64,000 nt of DNA from contig CAWFHN010000006.1 of NCBI GenBank assembly GCA_963815665.1, forward strand, positions 310,001 through 374,000, written 5' to 3'. Shown here piece by piece: positions 16,684 through 25,272 of this stretch. This stretch comes from DASUPK01 sp963815665. GTDB taxonomy: Bacteria > Actinomycetota > Thermoleophilia > Solirubrobacterales > 70-9. Under the pieces are notes generated by a model. The model was not told the origin of the DNA. It saw only the letters and a program-made list of their open reading frames with translations, and did no database searches. Both the position numbers and the translations under genes were made by a program. How positions within the stretch are numbered: position 1 is the first letter of the stretch; the number at the start of each line of letters is the position of its first letter.

Positions 16684-19536
16684 ATGGCGACAACGGAGAA
16701 GGAGGGGCTGCTCGAGCGAGACAGCGAGCTGGGGCGCATCGGCGCCGCGCTCGAGCGCGCCGTTGAGGGCAGCGGTGAGCTGATCCTGGTAGAGGGCCCT
16801 GCGGGGATCGGCAAGACGTCGCTGCTCGAGGCAGCACGCGCGATGGCGGAGGAGCACGAGATGCGCGCCCTCGCCGCCCGCGCCACCGAGCTCGAGCGCG
16901 AGTTCCCGTTCGGCGCGGTTCGCCAGCTGCTCGAGCCGCCTCTGCGCGAGGCGTCCGCGGCTCGCCGGGGGGAGCTGCTCGCCGGGTCCGCGGGCCAGGC
17001 TGAGGCGGCGCTCGGGCACGCCGATGCCGGCTCCACACAGCCGGATCCGGGCTTTGCCACGCTGCACGGCCTCTACTGGCTGGTCGCCAACCTCGCCGAG
17101 GCGGGGCCGCTGCTGATCACGCTCGACGACGCCCAGTGGGCCGACCCCGCCTCGCTGCGCTTCCTCGCCTTTCTCGCCCCGCGCCTGGCCGAGCTGCCGG
17201 TCCTGCTGGTCATCGCCGCCCGCACCGGAGAGTGGGACTCGGGCGAGCTGTTCTCGGCCACGGCGTCCGATGCCGGCAGCCGTGCCCTGACGCTGGCCGC
17301 CCTCTCCGAGCCCGCGAGCGCCAGCCTGGTCGCCGCGCGCTACGACACCGAGGTGGCGCCCGAGTTCGCACGCGCCTGCCACGCCGCGACCGTCGGCAAC
17401 CCCTTCTTCCTGCACGGGCTGCTCGACGAGCTCGAGCGCGACCAGGTCGACCCGAGCGCGGCGTCCGCCACGCGAGTGCTCTCGCTCGGGCCTCGGGCGG
17501 TGGCCCAGGCGATCCTGGCGCGGCTCGCGCGGCTCTCGCAGGCGGCCCCCGCCCTGGCGCGGGCCGTCGCCGTGCTGGGCGACGACGTCTTGATCGAACG
17601 GGCCGCGAGGCTGGCCGGCCTGGCGCCAGAGGAGGCGGCCGAGGCCGCCGACGAGCTGGCGCGGGCCTCGATCCTCGATCGCTCCGGGCAGCTCCGCTTC
17701 GCGCATCCGATCACCCGCAACGCCGTCTACGGGGACCTCGGTCGCGGCGAGCGGACCGCCCTGCACCGCCGTGCGGCGGAGCTCCTGCGCCAGGAGGCCG
17801 CTCCCCGTGAGCGACTGGCGGCGCAGCTGATGGCGATCGAGCCGGCGCGGGACCCGGAGGTGGTGGCCGAGCTGCGCGCCGCGGCCGCCGAGGCCGCGGC
17901 GAGCGGCGCGACGGACTCGGCGGCGGCCTACCTGCGGCGAGCCCTCGAGGAGCCGCCGGACGCCTCACAGCGCCCGTCCCTCCTTGTCGAGCTCGGCTTG
18001 GTCGAATGGCTGACCGATCTCCCGGCGGCGACCGAGCACCTCGAGCAGGCGCTCGAGGTGACCGACGACCCGCTGCAGCGATCCCTGATCGCGGCGACGC
18101 TGGCCCGGACGCAGTTCTACGCCGGCCTGCACTCCGACGCGGTCGGCATCTCCCAGCGGGCGTTGGATGAGATCGAGGGGGGCGACGCCGAGATCCGGCA
18201 GGGGCTCGAGTCGATCGTCCTCGCGACCGCCCTCTTCGAGCCGGCGTTCCGCGGGCTGGCGGATGAGCTCTCGGCGCGGGTGCGCGCCGAGGGGATCGAG
18301 GGCGATGGCTACGGCGCCAAGGCGCTGGCCTCGGGTCTGCTCTATCTCGACGCGCGCGCGGGCATCCCGGCGGAGGAGGCGGTCCGCCGAGCCCGTGACG
18401 TCCTCGACGGCGGCATCCTGCTCACGATGGAGAACGGCCGGGCGGCCTTCCTGGCCGCCGTGATCGTGCTGGCCGCCGCCGACTCCGATCTCGCCCTCCC
18501 CACCCTCGACGAGGGCCTCGAGCGGGCCGCCCAGCAGGGCGACGTCTCGGCCATAGCGGGGGACCGTCTCTGGAGCTCCCTCGTGCATCTGCTGCGAGGC
18601 GAGGTCATGGACGCGATCGCCGACGGAGAGGTCGGACTCGAAACCAGTGCCGAGTACGTCGCCGTGGGCGTTCCCTGGGCGGCCGCACACCTCGCGATGG
18701 CCGAGATGGAGCGCGGCGACCTCGACGGAGCCGAGCGATCGCTGAGGCGGGCCACGACCGAGTCCGAGATCCCGGACAACGGGCACTGGCACGCCTATCT
18801 CGACGCTCGCGCCCGGCTGAAGGGCCTGCGCGGCGACGTACGTGGAGCGCTCATGGACACGCTCGAGAGCGGCCGGCGCTTCGATTCCGTCGGCGGGCGC
18901 AATCCGGCGTTTCTGCCCTGGCGCTCCCGAGCCGCGCTCTGCCTGCACGAGCTCGGCTCCGAGCCGGAGCGCGCCGCCGCGCTGGTGGAGGAGGAGGTCG
19001 AGCTGGCGCTGGCTTGGGGCGCGCCGCGGACCCTCGGCGTCGCGCGCCGGGCGCGCGGCCTCGTGCTCGGCGGAGACGATGGGCTCGCCCTGCTGCGGGA
19101 CTCCGTCGCGACGCTGGAGGGCTCACCCGCGCGCCTCGAGTTGGCGCGCTCGCTGGTCGAGCTGGGCGCCGCGCTGCGCCGGTCGGGTAGCCGCGCCGCC
19201 GCCCAGGGGCCGTTGAAGGAAGGGCTCGAGCTGGCGCGTCGCTGCGGCGCCGTGCCGCTCGTGCAGCACGCCTATGAGGAGCTGCAGGCGGCGGGCGCGC
19301 GGCCGAGAAAGGTGATCTACACCGGCGTCGACGCCCTCACGGCGAGCGAGCGCAGGGTGTCCCGGATGGCCGCAGCCGGCATGTCGAATCGCGAGATCGC
19401 GCAGAGCCTCTTCGTCACCGTGAAGACGGTCGAGTTCCACCTGGGCCAGGCGTACCGCAAGCTGGACATCTCCTCCCGCAAGGAGCTCGGGGCGGCTCTC
19501 GGCGATGACGAGTCCGCTCAGTCGCCCGGCGGGTAG
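16684..19536 (+). CDS. LuxR-family regulator with AAA+ ATPase domain (LAL type)
   Basis: A 950-aa regulator from ATG 16684. The N-terminal ATPase has Walker A GPAGIGKTS at about residues 38-46 and Walker B LITLDDAQWAD about residues 143-153. The long middle part is alpha-helical, rich in Ala/Leu/Glu, and resembles TPR-like repeats of the MalT/LAL family. The C-terminal domain (about 883-945: DALTASERRVSRMAAAGMSNREIAQSLFVTVKTVEFHLGQAYRKL) is a standard LuxR/GerE helix-turn-helix. LAL regulators respond to ligands with ATP and activate transcription; the target is unknown, but divergent placement from the 201-aa gene makes the propeller operon a candidate. Its last 19 bases overlap the 3' end of the convergent thioesterase gene. 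Confidence 0.92.
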   Translation: MATTEKEGLLERDSELGRIGAALERAVEGSGELILVEGPAGIGKTSLLEAARAMAEEHEMRALAARATELEREFPFGAVRQLLEPPLREASAARRGELLAGSAGQAEAALGHADAGSTQPDPGFATLHGLYWLVANLAEAGPLLITLDDAQWADPASLRFLAFLAPRLAELPVLLVIAARTGEWDSGELFSATASDAGSRALTLAALSEPASASLVAARYDTEVAPEFARACHAATVGNPFFLHGLLDELERDQVDPSAASATRVLSLGPRAVAQAILARLARLSQAAPALARAVAVLGDDVLIERAARLAGLAPEEAAEAADELARASILDRSGQLRFAHPITRNAVYGDLGRGERTALHRRAAELLRQEAAPRERLAAQLMAIEPARDPEVVAELRAAAAEAAASGATDSAAAYLRRALEEPPDASQRPSLLVELGLVEWLTDLPAATEHLEQALEVTDDPLQRSLIAATLARTQFYAGLHSDAVGISQRALDEIEGGDAEIRQGLESIVLATALFEPAFRGLADELSARVRAEGIEGDGYGAKALASGLLYLDARAGIPAEEAVRRARDVLDGGILLTMENGRAAFLAAVIVLAAADSDLALPTLDEGLERAAQQGDVSAIAGDRLWSSLVHLLRGEVMDAIADGEVGLETSAEYVAVGVPWAAAHLAMAEMERGDLDGAERSLRRATTESEIPDNGHWHAYLDARARLKGLRGDVRGALMDTLESGRRFDSVGGRNPAFLPWRSRAALCLHELGSEPERAAALVEEEVELALAWGAPRTLGVARRARGLVLGGDDGLALLRDSVATLEGSPARLELARSLVELGAALRRSGSRAAAQGPLKEGLELARRCGAVPLVQHAYEELQAAGARPRKVIYTGVDALTASERRVSRMAAAGMSNREIAQSLFVTVKTVEFHLGQAYRKLDISSRKELGAALGDDESAQSPGG

Positions 19537-19979
19537 TCCCCGGGCGCTGGCCGCTCCGCTCTCGGATCTCGCCCGGGCAGGACGAACTGGGTGACGATCA
19601 GGTTTGCCACTCGCTTCTCGCCCTTGTAGATCTCGGCCTCGATCACGGCGGTGCTGCGGCCGACGTGGAGCGCCCGCGCCCGGCAGATCAGCTCGTCTCC
19701 GAGGGCGGCCGCGGCGAAGACGTTCAGCTTCAGCTCGATCGTCGTGAAGTCGTGGTTGGGCGGCAGCGCGCGGAACGTCGCCCAGGCGGCGACCGAGTCG
19801 CCGAACGCCGTCCAGACGCCGCCGTGGACGAAGCCGCCGGGGTGCAGGTGTCGCTTGTCGACGACCATGCGGCCGGTCGAGAGATCGTTGGTGACCTCCA
19901 GGGGCTCGATCGCCATGTCGCCCGGGAAGGTGTCGGGCAGCCACCCCTTGATCAGCTCGGGCGTGATCTCTGGGTTCAT
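19518..19979 (-). CDS. PaaI-family hotdog-fold thioesterase
   Basis: A 153-aa acyl-CoA thioesterase-like protein. The core HPGGFVHGGVWTAFGDSVAAWA (about residues 46-67) is the classic PaaI helix with HGG and the aspartate typical of catalytic sites, followed by TTIELKLNVFAAA..GD.L.CRA and a beta strand STAVIEAEIY. Proteins of this family hydrolyse acyl- or aryl-CoA thioesters. It lies 45 bases downstream of an enoyl-CoA hydratase on the same strand, so it may release a CoA product of the same pathway. The acidic, proline-rich C-terminus overlaps the LuxR gene on the other strand. Confidence 0.88.
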   Translation of the reverse strand: MNPEITPELIKGWLPDTFPGDMAIEPLEVTNDLSTGRMVVDKRHLHPGGFVHGGVWTAFGDSVAAWATFRALPPNHDFTTIELKLNVFAAAALGDELICRARALHVGRSTAVIEAEIYKGEKRVANLIVTQFVLPGRDPRAERPAPGDYPPGD

Positions 19980-20024
19980 CGCTGGCGCAGCGTATTGACC
20001 GGCCGCCCTGGAGGCCTTCGAGCG

Positions 20025-20936
20025 CTAGAGGCCGAAGTCACCGAACGGATCGTCCCGCTCGCGCACCGCCTCCTTGAATCCCGCCTCCGCCGCGCGCCGC
20101 TGGAAGGCGAAGCCCTCCGGCGTGTGCCGGGCGATCCCGTCGAAGAAGACGCCGAGCGACTGCGTCGCCTGTAACCCCTGCGCGTAGAGCGCCTGGTTGA
20201 CGAGCAGCTTGTGCATGACGAGCTGGTTGATCGGCACGCGGCCGACGCGCTCGAGCAGGGCCTCGAATCGGTCGTCGAGCTCCGTCGCCGGAGCCGCCTC
20301 GGACGCCAGCCCCCACTCGACGGCCGTCGTGCCGTCGATGGAATCGCCGGTGAGCAGCAGCCGCTTCGCGCGCGCCGGGCCGACCCGGTAGGCCCAGAGG
20401 GCGCTGGTCGGAACGCCCCACACCCGTGCCGGCGGATAGCCGATCTTGGCTCGGTCCTCGACGACCATCAGGTCGGAGCAGAGCGCCATGTCGGTTCCGC
20501 CAGCGACGCAGTAGCCGTGCACCTTGCAGATCGCGGGCTTCTCGGAGTGGAAGAGGCTCATGAAGCCGCGCAGGTTGCGGCTCATCATCTGGTAGTCCGT
20601 GACCGGGTCCCAGGTCCCCTCCGGATCGTGGTTGCGGGCCTGGACCGCGGGATCGATCGGGGACCCGGCGGGCGCCTCGGCGCTCGCCACGCCCTCCATG
20701 TTCCCCTCGGCCGACGCGACCAGGTCGTAGCCGCCGCAGAAACCCGAGCCGTTCCCGGCGAGGGCGATGACATGGACCTCGGGATCCAGATTCGCCCGCT
20801 CGACACACGCGGCGAGCTCGCGTGGCATCTCGAGCGTGATCCCGTTGCCGCGCTCGGGCCGGTTCAGGGTGATGCGGGCGATCGGCCCGGTCACCTCGTA
20901 GGTCAGCGTTTCGAGCTCTTCGATGCCTGGATTCAA
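20025..20936 (-). CDS. Enoyl-CoA hydratase/isomerase family protein
   Basis: A 303-aa crotonase-fold protein. Landmarks: ITLNRPERGNGITLEMPREL near residue 20, the oxyanion-hole segment ALAGNGSGFCGGYDLVA about residues 58-74, and KVHGYCVAGGTDMALCSDLMVVEDRAKIGYPPARVWG about 139-175. The family adds water to, or isomerises, enoyl-CoA thioesters; the usual glutamates of the hydratase pair are not obvious, since GG.D and ARVWGVP occupy the second site, so the exact reaction is open. An insertion of about 45 residues after GGYDLVA makes it longer than the usual 260 aa. A PaaI thioesterase gene follows downstream. Confidence 0.87.
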   Translation of the reverse strand: MNPGIEELETLTYEVTGPIARITLNRPERGNGITLEMPRELAACVERANLDPEVHVIALAGNGSGFCGGYDLVASAEGNMEGVASAEAPAGSPIDPAVQARNHDPEGTWDPVTDYQMMSRNLRGFMSLFHSEKPAICKVHGYCVAGGTDMALCSDLMVVEDRAKIGYPPARVWGVPTSALWAYRVGPARAKRLLLTGDSIDGTTAVEWGLASEAAPATELDDRFEALLERVGRVPINQLVMHKLLVNQALYAQGLQATQSLGVFFDGIARHTPEGFAFQRRAAEAGFKEAVRERDDPFGDFGL

Positions 20937-20974
20937 TCAGCGCCGATGATTCGGGCCCTAGCTCGCGGTCCTAA

Positions 20975-22006
20975 ATGGCGAAGATGTCCACCGTGGCGAA
21001 GAAGGAGCACACGACGATCGAGGTGGCCGGGCACGAGGTGCGGCTCTCGAGCCCGAGCAAGGTCTTCTTCCCCAAGCCCGGTTTCACGAAGCTCGATCTG
21101 GCCGAGTACTACGTCGCGGTGGCCGACGCGGCCGTGAATCAGCTGCGCGAGCGACCGGGGACGATGAAGCGCTTCGTCGACGGGGTCGGCGGTGAGTTCT
21201 TCTTCCAGAAGCGTGTGCCGAAGGGCGCGCCCGACTGGCTGCAGACCGCGACCTTCACCTTCCCGAGCGGGCGAACCGCCACGGAGCTGGTGGCCAACGA
21301 CGCCGCGCACCTCGTCTGGGCCGTCAATCTCGGGGTGGTGGACTTCAACCCGCACCCCGTGCGACGCGACGACCTCGACCGTCCCGACGAGCTGCGGGTC
21401 GACCTCGACCCAATGCCCGGCGTGCGCTGGAACACCGTGCGCAAGGTGGCGATGTGCGTCAAGGAGGTCCTCGAGGAGCACGGCCTGGTCGGCTTCCCCA
21501 AGACCTCGGGCTCGCGAGGGATCCACGTCAACGTCCGTATCGAGCCGCGCTGGGACTACATCGAGGTGCGGCGGGCGGCGCTGGCCCTGGCGCGCGAGGT
21601 CGAACGCCGGGTGCCGAAGAACGCGACCAGCAAGTGGTGGAAGGAGGAGCGCCACGGGGTCTTCGTCGACTACAACCAGAACGCGCGGGACCGGACGATC
21701 GCCTCCGGCTACTCCGTCAGGCCGGTACCGGACGCGCGGGTCTGCTGCCCGCTCGAGTGGGACGAGGTCCCGGACGTCGATCCATCGGAGCTGCGCCTCG
21801 ACACCGTTCCAAGCCGGCTGAGGAAGAAGGGGGACCCGGCCGCGGATATTGACCGCAACGCCGGCTCGCTCGACCAGCTCCTCGACCTGGCCCGCCGCGA
21901 CGAGGAGGGCGGGCTCGGCGATGCGCCCTGGCCGCCGCACTTCGCGAAGCAGCGGGGCGAGCCCAAGCGGGTCCAGCCGAGCCGCGCACGCCAACGCCGG
22001 CAATAA
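20975..22006 (+). CDS. Stand-alone LigD polymerase domain (NHEJ primase-polymerase)
   Basis: A 343-aa archaeo-eukaryotic primase-type polymerase, the LigD POL module, encoded alone. Features: SNPSK-like start SSPSKVFFPKPGFTKLDLAEYY about residue 28, RFVDGVGGEFFFQKRVP, the metal-binding DLD at residues 143-145 within DLDPMPG, and KTSGSRGIHVNVRI about 176-190. It would add nucleotides, with a preference for ribonucleotides in known members, at DNA breaks during nonhomologous end joining. The ligase and phosphoesterase modules that are usually fused to it occur as separate genes at 22789 and 49890. No Ku gene is in the window. Confidence 0.92.
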   Translation: MAKMSTVAKKEHTTIEVAGHEVRLSSPSKVFFPKPGFTKLDLAEYYVAVADAAVNQLRERPGTMKRFVDGVGGEFFFQKRVPKGAPDWLQTATFTFPSGRTATELVANDAAHLVWAVNLGVVDFNPHPVRRDDLDRPDELRVDLDPMPGVRWNTVRKVAMCVKEVLEEHGLVGFPKTSGSRGIHVNVRIEPRWDYIEVRRAALALAREVERRVPKNATSKWWKEERHGVFVDYNQNARDRTIASGYSVRPVPDARVCCPLEWDEVPDVDPSELRLDTVPSRLRKKGDPAADIDRNAGSLDQLLDLARRDEEGGLGDAPWPPHFAKQRGEPKRVQPSRARQRRQ

Positions 22007-22024
22007 GGGGACCTGGGTCTCCCC
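22007..22024 (+). terminator. Possible hairpin terminator after the LigD polymerase gene
   Basis: GGGGA and TCCCC form a five-base stem directly after the TAA stop, around an eight-base interval, with partial extra pairing inside. A second GC hairpin (CCCGCC with GGCGGG) lies about 15 bases further. There is no T-tract, as is common in GC-rich actinobacteria, so the call is tentative. Confidence 0.35.
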
Positions 22025-22069
22025 AGTTCTCGCTCATGCCCGCCGCTGGGCGGGCCGATGAGTTGACGC

Positions 22070-22801
22070 ATGGACGCCAACCAGTACGTGTTCGTCCACG
22101 GCATGCGCCAGACGCGCTCGATCCTCGAGGGCTGGGGCGAGAACCCGTGGCCGGTGATCAGGACGTGGCTGGTCGGGGCGGTGCTGATCGCGATCGGGCT
22201 GCTGGCGGCCGTGACCATCGTGGCGTCGGTCATGACTCCCGACTACGGCTTTCACTACGGCCCGACGGCGCCCGGGGGTCCCGCACTCGATCGCGTCCTG
22301 GCTGTGCTCGGCCGGAACTCGCTCGTCCTCGCGCTCCATGCCTTCGCCTGCATCGCCGGCTTCATCGCCGGCGCGACCCTGCCGCTCTCCGCCGCGCGGC
22401 GCAAGGGCCTCTCCCGGGTCATCCACGAGAAGGCCCGGCCGATCGCCTTCGCCTGGGTGATCGGCGTGACCTGCTTCTCGCTCCTCACCCAGACCCTCGC
22501 GCTTGGGCTCGTCGGCTCGACGATCGCGTGGGACGAGGGCATCTCCGTGCCGCTCCTCGTGCTCACCGCCCTCCCCCACGCCCTGCTCGAGCTGACCGCC
22601 ATCTTCCTGCCGCTGGCGGCCTGGACGATTGCGAGCCGCAAGGGCGAGTGGGACCAGCTCCTCGCGGCGACGGTCGTCACCGTGGCGATCGCGATCCCGA
22701 TGCTGCTGGTCGCCGCGACCTGGGAGGTCTACGTCTGGCCGCACATCCTCCAGGCCGTGGGGCATCCCGCCCTGCACGACCCCTGGGCTCACACGAGCTG
22801 A
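22070..22801 (+). CDS. SpoIIM-like (DUF95) integral membrane protein
   Basis: A 243-aa membrane protein with about five spans. After the N-terminal amphipathic part (HGMRQTRSILEGWGENPW) come spans around residues 32-52, 85-105, 122-145, 163-183 and 200-220. The segment PHALLELTAIFLPLAAW corresponds to the H..E...I pattern of the SpoIIM/stage II sporulation M family. Outside spore formers such proteins have unknown roles, so the label should not be read as sporulation. It lies downstream of the LigD polymerase gene and its 3' end overlaps that of the convergent ligase gene by 13 bases. Confidence 0.75.
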   Translation: MDANQYVFVHGMRQTRSILEGWGENPWPVIRTWLVGAVLIAIGLLAAVTIVASVMTPDYGFHYGPTAPGGPALDRVLAVLGRNSLVLALHAFACIAGFIAGATLPLSAARRKGLSRVIHEKARPIAFAWVIGVTCFSLLTQTLALGLVGSTIAWDEGISVPLLVLTALPHALLELTAIFLPLAAWTIASRKGEWDQLLAATVVTVAIAIPMLLVAATWEVYVWPHILQAVGHPALHDPWAHTS

Positions 22802-23757
22802 TCGATCCGGCAGTCCTTCGGCGCCTTGTCGTCGCGCCAGCGGACGATCTTCGAGCCGTGCCGGATGCGCCCGCCGCTGGTGTGGTCGTAGGTCACCTCG
22901 ACCACCAGCTCGGGGCGCAGCGCGTGCCACTCGAGATCGCGGTCGGCGTCCCAGCGGCTCGGATCGCCTGAGCCCTTCTCCCCCGTCTCGTACGGCTTCA
23001 GCGTCTTGACGAGCTCCCGCTTCTCCTTCGCCTTCAGCCCCGAGGTGTGGCCGATCGGGCGCAGCTTCCCCTTCTCGTAGAGCCCCAGGATCAGGGACCC
23101 GACGGTGCCCTTCTCCTTGCCCGGCCGCCAGCCGACGATCACGCAGTCGATCGTCCGCACTCGCTTGATCTTCACCATCCCCTTGCGCTGGCCGGGCTTG
23201 TAGATCGCGTCAACCTCCTTCGCGATCACGCCCTCGCCCGAGAGCAGCAGCGGCTCCGCGCTCTTCGCGGTCTTGTAGAGCGGGGTCAGCTCGACGGAGC
23301 CGGAGGCGCTCTTCTTGCGACCGGGCGCCGCGGCGATCAGCTTCTCGAGCGCCGCTCGCCGCTCGGCAAACGGCGTGCCCGTGAGCTTGCGTCGATCCAC
23401 GGCGAGCACGTCGAAGGCGCGGAAGAGCGCCGGCGTCTCCTCGGCGAGGATCTTCACCCGGGACTCGGCCGGGTGGAGGCGCATCTGCAGGCGATTGAAC
23501 TCCTCACGGCCGTCGGCGTCGAGGATCACCAGCTCGCCGTCGAGGACGTAGCGGCCCTTCGGGAAGTTGACCTCAGGGAAGTAACGCCGCAGCGGCTTGC
23601 CACCGCGGGACTGGAGGTAGACGTCGTCCCCGTCGACGAAGGCGAGCACCCGGAAGCCGTCGTACTTGGGCTCGTACACCCAGCCCTCTCCCTCGGGCAG
23701 GACCTTGCGGGAGAGCGCGAGCTGCGGCTGGATCGGCGGCTTCAGCGGAAGGGCCAT
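22789..23757 (-). CDS. ATP-dependent DNA ligase (LigD ligase module)
   Basis: A 322-aa ATP-dependent DNA ligase from ATG 23757. Motif I is YEPKYDGFR with the adenylated lysine at residue 31; LDGELVILD is motif III; ALFRAFDVLAVD follows; GEGVIAKEVDAIYKPG and KGMVKIKRVRTIDCVIVGW are motifs IV and V; the OB-fold domain includes GLKAKEKRELV and the family end LRPELVVEVTYDHTSGG.IRHGSKIVRWRDDK. This is the size and order of the actinobacterial LigC/LigD-ligase family used in end joining. The polymerase module is 0.8 kb away on the opposite strand. The longer in-frame region upstream of ATG 23757 runs antisense through lhgO and is not coding. Confidence 0.93.
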   Translation of the reverse strand: MALPLKPPIQPQLALSRKVLPEGEGWVYEPKYDGFRVLAFVDGDDVYLQSRGGKPLRRYFPEVNFPKGRYVLDGELVILDADGREEFNRLQMRLHPAESRVKILAEETPALFRAFDVLAVDRRKLTGTPFAERRAALEKLIAAAPGRKKSASGSVELTPLYKTAKSAEPLLLSGEGVIAKEVDAIYKPGQRKGMVKIKRVRTIDCVIVGWRPGKEKGTVGSLILGLYEKGKLRPIGHTSGLKAKEKRELVKTLKPYETGEKGSGDPSRWDADRDLEWHALRPELVVEVTYDHTSGGRIRHGSKIVRWRDDKAPKDCRIDQLV

Positions 23758-23793
23758 TGGAAGCGATCCTAGTAGCGGCATAGCATCGGCCCG

Positions 23794-24993
23794 ATGGTCG
23801 ATCCGCCGCGCAGCTGCGACGTCGTCGTGATCGGCGGCGGCATCCTCGGGCTGGCGGTCGCGCGCGAGCTGCTGGCCCGCCGTCCCGATTCCGATCTCTG
23901 CCTGCTCGAGCGGGAGGACCGGCTCGCCGCCCACCAGACCTCCCACTCGAGCGGGGTGATCCATGCCGGCATCTACTACGAGCCCGGATCGCTGAAGGCG
24001 CGGCTCTGCGTGGAGGGCGCCCGGCTCCTCTACGCCTTCTGCGAGGAGCGCGGGATCGAGGCGCGAAAGAGCGGCAAGCTGATCGTCGCCGCCGCCGACT
24101 CCGAGCTGCCGGGCCTCGACGAGCTCGAGCGCCGAGGCCGGGACAACCGGGTTCCCGGCCTGCGGAGGGTTGCCGCAAATGGGATCGGCGAGATCGAGCC
24201 GCACGCCCGCGGGGTCGCCGCACTGCATTCGCCGGAGACCGGAGTCGTCGACTTCGCGCAGGTCGCCGCCGCCTACGCCGCGGACGTCGTAGCCGCCGGC
24301 GGAATCGTCGCCACCGGCTGTGGAGTCCGGCGCCTCGTCGCGGGCGGCCGGAGCGTCAAGGTGGAGCATGAGCGCGGGAGCACCGAGGCGGGCTTCGTGA
24401 TCGGCTGCGCCGGAGCGTGGTCGGACCGCCTCGCCGTCGCCGTCGGCGCGCCCGCGGAGCCGCGGATCGTCCCGTTCCGGGGCGGGTATCTGCGGCTACG
24501 CCCCGAGCGGCGCGAGCTGGTGCGCGCGATGATCTACCCGGTCCCCGATCCGGACCTCCCGTTCCTGGGTGGCCACCTGACCCGGACGATCGACGGCGAG
24601 GTCCTGCTCGGCCCCTCGGCGCTGATGGTCGGCGCCCGGGATGCCTACCGAATCTCCCGGCTTCGCGCACGGGACCTTGGCTCAACCCTCTCCTGGCCGG
24701 GGACCTGGCGGCTTGCGGGCCGCTTCTGGAGAACCGGCCTGAGGGAGATCCGCCACGCCGCCAGCAGGCGCGCCTACGTCTCGGACCTGCGTCGCCTCGT
24801 CCCGGAGCTCAGCGAGCGGGACGTGCTGCCCGGCCCCTCCGGGATCCGTGCCCAGGCCCTGGACCGCGACGGCAAGCTGGTCGACGATTTCGTCGTGCAC
24901 CGTACGGAGCGCGCGCTGCACATCCGCAACGCCCCCTCCCCCGCCGCGACGTCATCCCTGGCGCTGGCCAGGCTGATCGCCGACGAGATCTAG
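23794..24993 (+). CDS. lhgO: L-2-hydroxyglutarate oxidase (FAD-dependent)
   Basis: A 399-aa DAO-family flavoenzyme that oxidises L-2-hydroxyglutarate to 2-oxoglutarate. The N-terminal FAD-binding fold is CDVVVIGGGILGLAVARELLARRPDS.CLLERE, followed by the signature of this subgroup AAHQTSHSSGVIHAGIYYEPGSLKARLCVEGARL (about residues 48-81). Later blocks are FAVAAAYA.DVVAAGG and the C-terminal PGPSGIRAQALDRDGKLVDDFVV, IRNAPSPAATSSLALA. Length and order are normal. It is divergent from the ligase gene (36 bases between starts). The substrate call is by family resemblance; related aerobic sugar acid oxidases are possible. Confidence 0.9.
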   Translation: MVDPPRSCDVVVIGGGILGLAVARELLARRPDSDLCLLEREDRLAAHQTSHSSGVIHAGIYYEPGSLKARLCVEGARLLYAFCEERGIEARKSGKLIVAAADSELPGLDELERRGRDNRVPGLRRVAANGIGEIEPHARGVAALHSPETGVVDFAQVAAAYAADVVAAGGIVATGCGVRRLVAGGRSVKVEHERGSTEAGFVIGCAGAWSDRLAVAVGAPAEPRIVPFRGGYLRLRPERRELVRAMIYPVPDPDLPFLGGHLTRTIDGEVLLGPSALMVGARDAYRISRLRARDLGSTLSWPGTWRLAGRFWRTGLREIRHAASRRAYVSDLRRLVPELSERDVLPGPSGIRAQALDRDGKLVDDFVVHRTERALHIRNAPSPAATSSLALARLIADEI

Positions 24994-25268
24994 CAACCGC
25001 CGACCAGCAGGAAGATCAGGACGATCAGGACGACCACCGCCGCGCCGGCCATCAGCCTGCGCCGCATGTAGAGGTCGGGCCCGCCGTAGTGGCGAACCGA
25101 CCTATCACGGGTCGCGCTGTCGCGCGCCCTCGCACTATCTGGCCCGCTCTGCCCGGTCCCGCCGAGCAGCTCCTCGTCACCCGTCGCGGGAGGCTCGCCG
25201 GAACGGGCGCGAGCCCGAGCCTCCGCGGCGGCTCGACGCTCCTCGGGGCTCCTCCCACTCGACTCCAT
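24990..25268 (-). CDS. Small C-terminally anchored membrane protein
   Basis: A 92-aa protein. The N-terminal 70 residues are hydrophilic and rich in Arg, Ala, Glu and Gly (RRAAAEARARARSGEPPATGDEELLGGTGQS), followed by RHYGGPDLYMRRRL and a single hydrophobic span (AGAAVVVLIVLIFLLVGG) ending in Cys. The layout suggests a tail-anchored membrane protein with its N-terminus in the cytoplasm. It begins four bases after the lipoprotein gene stop, so the two form an operon, and its stop overlaps that of lhgO. A 28-base part of the coding sequence (25107-25134) matches the interior of the dispersed repeat copy at 53717-53845, which is odd for a coding region. Confidence 0.65.
   Translation of the reverse strand: MESSGRSPEERRAAAEARARARSGEPPATGDEELLGGTGQSGPDSARARDSATRDRSVRHYGGPDLYMRRRLMAGAAVVVLIVLIFLLVGGC
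25107..25134 (+). repeat. Segment shared with interior of dispersed-element copy C
   Basis: Twenty-eight bases here match 53768-53795 with a single mismatch (T at one centre position versus G), beginning ACGGGTCGCGCT and ending CCCTCGCA. It lies inside the 92-aa gene. The rest of the element is not found around it. A match of this length at a non-coding site is unlikely by chance in a 64-kb window. Confidence 0.65.
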
Positions 25269-25272
25269 ATGC

